Shown: positions 59,316 to 64,000 of the stretch, piece by piece
Layout: each line of letters starts with the position of its first letter
Position numbering within the stretch: position 1 is the first letter of the stretch
NCBI GenBank assembly: GCA_963669155.1
Contig: OZ022589.1
Location: 7,948,641 to 8,012,640 of the forward strand
Direction of reading: 5' to 3'
From: Arbacia lixula
Taxonomy: Eukaryota; Echinodermata; Echinoidea; Arbacioida; Arbaciidae
DNA: 64,000 nt
Notes under the pieces: generated by a model
Seen by the model: the letters and a program-made list of their open reading frames with translations, nothing else
What the model was told of the DNA's origin: nothing
The model's database searches: none
Translations under genes and position numbers: made by a program

Positions 59316-60599
59316 GCAAGTTTCGCTGTCAACTCCAAGGGTGAAACCCAAGCCGGACGGAAGCAGCACCTTGTGGTAGTTTGGCCCAAAAACTTTGCAA
59401 CCTGCCAGGGCCGACGGCGGGAGAACCCGGGTGGGGGCTGCAGGGGCTCAAAGCGCCTAGCAGCTGACTGATGAAAGGACAGAAACTCCTTGACTTTCTC
59501 TCTCTCCTCACTCCGCAATAGCACTTTTATCCCTTTCTCCTCCCTGGCTTCAGTTCCAGTGGAAGTGATGCATGAAGTGCAAAGATCTGATATCGCTGTG
59601 AAAATGACTCCGGCATTGACTGAAATTTTTGCTTGTATGTAACTGCAACAAAGTTCAAAGAGTTTTTTCATCTAATTTGCTACAAAAAGAAGGCTCCTTC
59701 CCAAGTACAGTACAGTTTATGAGTAAGCCTTGTAAAACCTTAAGGAAAACAAAATTGAAAATGAGATGCAGTTGCTGTTTCCTTTTGGATGATATTGCTC
59801 TTTTAGAAGATGACTTGATTAACATGAATTGTTACAAAATATGAGGCTTTTCAAAGCGCATCTATCAAGGTCTATACATGATAGCACCAAAGCTTCAATA
59901 ACAAAATTCTGTTTCTCATTTTGATCACGTAAAAGTACTTAGTGTTTATCACAGAAATCTGTTCCAATCCATCATATTGCAGCTACGCAGTGGAGAAAGA
60001 CGAACTCAGAACAGCTCGCAGTCAAAAGTTCACCACAATAATCCAAATAAAAATGCTGAAGAGACGAGAGATATTCCCTCCAAAGAAACAGGCCCTCTAG
60101 TCTAACAATACCACCCAGACAGTGCGCTTTGTACATGAAGGTATGGTCTGTGCACACATGCCGTCTCAGTTATGCTTTCCAATCGGCTACACACAGCGAA
60201 TAATGCATCCTGCTACAACATCAAGGAAATGATAAGCGACAATGAACTATGGAGGATATTTCAAAGTTTGCACAAGATCTGTTGACTCCAGGACTAACAG
60301 TCAATATGTACACACACACAAACACACACACTACAGAAATGAGAACTAATATTTCGTCATCGCTCTACCACTGTTATGTGGGGCGCAGATGGCGGCCGAT
60401 AGTTGCAGTTTAATGAACCTGGGGTATTAATGACGCATCGGGATGGAGAGCTGTAATGGGTCTGTGGGAATGTGCTAAATTGTGAGGTAGCGCTAGGATT
60501 GAAAGAGAGTACACAATGTGCTTCATGGATAATGTCTGATGGTATCATACTTTCAAAAGCATGCAGGGAGAGACAGGAAGATGCAAAGATAGTGATGGT

Positions 60600-60653
60600 G
60601 AGAGGGGGAAGAGAAATGAAGGGAGAACAGATAGAGAGAGAATGAAGAGAGAG

Positions 60654-60709
<56 letters not shown>

Positions 60710-60815
60710 ATTAGAGGGAGAGAATGAGAGAATGAGAGAAAGAAAGAGAGAGAGAGAGAGAGAAGGATTAGAGGGAGAGAATGAGAGAAAGAGAGAGAGA
60801 GAGAGAAGACAGAGT

Positions 60816-60860
<45 letters not shown>

Positions 60861-60961
60861 AAGAGAGGTTGAGAATGGGGGAAGTGAGCAAGAGAGGGGG
60901 GGGGAGAGGCACTGAGAGAGAAGGAGAGAGAAACAGGAGAAAAGCAAAGCAAAGTAAGAAA

Positions 60962-61010
<49 letters not shown>

Positions 61011-61015
61011 CAAGA
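60600..61015 (+). repeat. GA-rich microsatellite with internal duplication
   Basis: GA tract in which the block GAAGGATTAGAGGGAGAGAA occurs twice (about 60706 and 60762), so it grew by segmental duplication as well as by slippage. Confidence 0.93.
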
Positions 61016-61378
61016 AGATGAGAGCAACAAAGGCAAGAAATCAAGAGAGATGATGGTTAATGACAGAGAGTACAACAACAAAAAAAGGCTGAAGAGAACA
61101 GGGGCAACGTGTGGAGAAGAGGTATATAAATATATATGGAAGAGATGTGAAAGAGAAAAAGTGATTCAAATATAAAAGATGACTTTGAGTGATTGCACAG
61201 AAACAGACAATAACAAATGTTCTTCAAAAAATTGGCCCAAACATTTTTCCAACAGTCATTTTTGTAGCAAAACATTCCACCCTTATTGGTCAAACACACC
61301 ACAGATGGCAATTTTTTGCCGCAACACCATTTGGTCCAAACACATCCAAGACACAGGGGCAGAATGAGGTAAGAGATC

Positions 61379-61766
61379 TAGGTAGGGCGTGTCTATCAAC
61401 TCTTTTTTTGGTAGAATTAAGGTTTCCAAACGCGTTGATAAACGCAAAGGTGTTTTGATTATGGGGCTTGGAAAGCTGTTTTGAAACACGCAAATTTGAA
61501 CGATCCTAAATGCGTTTAAACCAGAAACGCATTTAAAGAAGCGAGATAAACGCAAAGCTGTTTTGAAACGCATTTAAACCACATGTTTTCGGTAACAAGG
61601 CCGGTTTTCGACTTGGAAACGCGTTTGGAAACGCGTTTGTAAAGGCCTTTGGAGTTGATAAACGCACCGTTTTTTTTAACGCGTTTGGAAACGTGTTTGG
61701 AAACGCGCTTGTAAAGGCCTTTGGAAACGCGTTTAAATTTCTGAAAAGTTGATAAACACGGCCCTA
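61379..61766. mobile_element. TIR element with internal ACGCGTTTGG tandem units
   Basis: CTAGGTAGGGCGTGTCTATCAAC at the left is roughly mirrored by GTTGATAAACACGGCCCTAG at the right. The right half has repeated GGAAACGCGTTTGTAAAGG and GATAAACGC motifs. About 388 bases, no ORF of note. Confidence 0.7.
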
Positions 61767-62966
61767 GATGAGTGCACAGGACACACACACCTGCAGAGTT
61801 GGGTATACCTCCCTCCCCCCCCCGCTTCCCCTCCTTTAGTGCCATCAGTGGTAGCAACATTTATCCGGCAGGATATCAGTGTCAAAATATATTACGTGTT
61901 CCTCTGTCTTACGGCCGACCAACAGAACGGGAAGGAGCAACAGGGGGAAAGAGACCCTGAACGCTGCCACGATATCTGTGACAGTTCGAGGTACGCTCAA
62001 AACTTACATCGGGGCTCGACCTAAATAGCCCCCATGAGTAACAATTACCTGGGCCTTGCTAGAACTTGAAATAAGGATAGTAATTATGGGGGATGATTGA
62101 AATAAAGGCTAAATAATGTGACGGTTCTAGGTAAGCTCTACCAAAATAGCACCCATGAGTAACAATTACCTGGGCCTTCCTAGAATTTAAAAGAATGATA
62201 TGAATTACTAAGAGGGGCTTAAATCTAAGAGGGGCTTAATAAACATTATTTTAAGGCTGGTTTGATGTGAGTAATATGATTATGTTTAGGAGGGTGTGAC
62301 ATATCGGTGGCCTAACGCAATTAAATTCAGTGAAGGCAGGGGCGTAAAATATCAAAATTATATCCAGTGAGTTAATCTATAGGTAACCCCTCCAGGACGA
62401 AGGCTTATCAGCTTTTATAGGCTATCCATGAGATCTGTGTTTACCTACTGTTTGTTTGTCTGAACTATTGAACTGAAGTAAATCAACCGTGTCCTATCAT
62501 ATTAGTCATACCAGGACACATATCTTTTTAGACCAATATATAAGCAATCATCACAGTTATCTTTATAACAGATATAAAAGTTGAAGACTAAATGTGAGGG
62601 TTTTAGCAGTAAATGTGATATATGTGCATTTGTAGTGAAGAGCCTGGTTAATGGTCCGAGCAATTCTATATAGATGAGGTAAACTCTATCACAGGGATGC
62701 TGTAAGGTATCCACTGATTACACCTAGACTGAGTCAAACAAGTATGCGCAAAACACCTTGTCTAAAGGATGGTTAACCAAGCCAGATCCAACCGGGGATC
62801 TCTAGTATGAGAGATATGAATCACTAGACCACAATCTTCGGGATAAATATAAAGTGATTAAAGATATCACAGGCTCCTTTATGAGCTTATTTGTTCATCA
62901 GGAATAATTTATGGGCGAGCTTCGCAGTATTTTTTTTTAACCACACACATAAGTCTGGCTCACAAA

Positions 62967-63183
62967 AGAAGAAGAAGAAGAAGACAATGAAAACGAAGAA
63001 GATGAAGAAGAAGAAGAAGAAGAAGAAGAAGAAGAAGAAGAAGAAGAAGAAGAAGAAGAAGAAGGAGGAGGAGGAGGAGGAGAAGAAGAAGAAGAAGAAG
63101 AAGAAGAAGAAGAAGAAGAAGAAGAAGAAGAAGAAGAAGAAGAAGAAGAAGAAGGAGAAGAAGGAGAAGGAGGAGGAGGAGGA

Positions 63184-63214
<31 letters not shown>

Positions 63215-63238
63215 AAGAAGAAGAAGAAGAAGAAGAAC
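62967..63238 (+). repeat. AAG trinucleotide microsatellite
   Basis: About 270 bases of GAA units with GGA and GAT interruptions. The Lys- and Leu-rich ORFs on the two strands are artefacts. Confidence 0.97.
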
Positions 63239-64000
63239 AGGAAGGAAAGAAATGAGATGAAGAACTTGCAAAAATAAATACAACTAAGTATGTTTAAAGA
63301 TGAGTTAAACTCATGAAAAGTAAGTATTTACGAAGGTCAGGATACCTCTGGATATGTATTTACAAAGATGAGTTACAGAGAGGGTGGGGTGGTAGTAGTT
63401 TTATGAACCTGCTGAGGTAGCAATGGACAGAGAGTAGAGTACATTCTCACATGATTTGACCCTGACCAATCTTGACTGATTAAGAACAAAGATAAGATTA
63501 ACTATGTGATGGAGGACGTGATATTTACACATTCATAGGTCATCATGCTGATAAACTCTGTGCATGTCAAGGGCAAAATGGCACACACTGATCTAAGGTG
63601 GTTTCCATCATGAATCATTATGTAGGCCACAAAATGATGTAGAAAGTTCAAAAACATTTTCTCCTCACATCAACTTTTAAAGTATTTTGGATTTCTTCTT
63701 ATTCCTGAGTAACAAAGAAGTTTTGTGTATCAGTCTGGCTGGCCTTCTTTCACAAGTCTCGTTTCAAGTGGAAGGGAGAATAATCATGGCTAAAATAAAG
63801 TTTAAATTATCACCAAAAGTTTTTGATTATCACCATTTGCTTTGCTCCTTTTTTCCTTGCCTCTATATCTCTCGCTGTTTAACTTCAATATATGTCTCTC
63901 TCCTTCCCTGTCTTGTAATTTCTCTGATAAACCCTCTCCTATCTTTTTCCTTGATTTGTTTACTGCCCCTCTCTTGGAGTTTAAAATAATCTTTAAAAAA

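Larger units (their letters stand above)
58348..64000. other. Flank upstream of provisional exon 1
   Basis: Presumed promoter-side flank. It holds two long GA microsatellite regions (58920-59315, 60600-61015), a TIR element with internal tandem repeats (61379-61766), a long AAG tract (62967-63238) and unrecognised AT-rich sequence. CTCATGAG|GTAAGG at 58918 (minus strand) is a possible splice donor of a 5' UTR exon. No second gene is recognised. Confidence 0.5.

Noticed and set aside
58918-59671. Coding first exon ending at the CTCATGAG|GTAAGG donor
   Set aside because: No frame reaches this donor with the one-base phase needed by exon 2 without a stop (TCA-TGA-G), and the upstream part is CT repeat. 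A non-coding exon remains possible.
53539-61081. Long Ser/Leu/Pro-rich or Arg/Glu-rich ORFs in the 53.5-54.6, 58.9-59.7 and 60.5-61.1 kb regions
   Set aside because: They are translations of GA/CT microsatellites, open on both strands and in several frames, with no non-repetitive domain.
62891-63283. Poly-lysine and poly-leucine ORFs
   Set aside because: Translations of an AAG microsatellite on the two strands.
1-64000. A new multigene or defence-like system
   Set aside because: Only one host gene is recognisable; everything else looks like introns, small non-coding transposons and simple repeats.

Overview
The window is eukaryotic genomic DNA: long AT-rich introns, GT-AG splice sites, dense short inverted-repeat transposons and many long microsatellites. 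One gene is recognisable. It lies on the minus strand, and 14 coding exons (one provisional) join without a phase conflict into about 884 codons. The protein matches, block by block and in order, what I remember of vertebrate SRCIN1 (p140Cap/SNIP) and KIAA1217 (sickle tail, SKT), the AIP3/Bud6-like actin and Src-signalling scaffold family. Because it resembles both vertebrate paralogues, it probably derives from the gene before they duplicated. Together with the repeat landscape (many TTAA-flanked hairpin elements, GA/CT and poly-C tracts, frequent ACATGTA) this suggests a marine invertebrate deuterostome, most likely a sea urchin. The species call is inference.

Layout, in transcript order from right to left: 64.0-58.4 kb, upstream flank rich in GA and AAG microsatellites; 58.3 kb, provisional first coding exon; 58.3-24.5 kb, a first intron of about 34 kb full of hairpin elements and holding one candidate alternative 5' exon near 40.3-40.8 kb; 24.5-23.1 kb, two N-terminal exons (RHTL and KYPEHA motifs); 23.1-13.2 kb, a roughly 10 kb intron; 13.2-11.1 kb, the conserved ubiquitin-like-sized AIP3-family block; 10.4-3.7 kb, proline/glycine/histidine-rich exons with a short MEQQIANL helix between them; 4.1-1.0 kb, a coding 10-residue repeat followed by the coiled-coil region. 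The 3' end of the gene lies beyond base 1.

The rest is mainly repeats. At least ten families of small, apparently non-coding inverted-repeat elements are visible, several nested in one another, and several lie within a few tens of bases of splice sites. I found no second gene, tRNA, rRNA, CRISPR array, retroelement or new multigene system. The most interesting points are the invertebrate scaffold gene itself, a duplicated splice donor, the transposon edges hugging exons, and a layered nest of three elements at 2.1-3.1 kb. All similarity statements were made by eye and from memory; no alignment was run.
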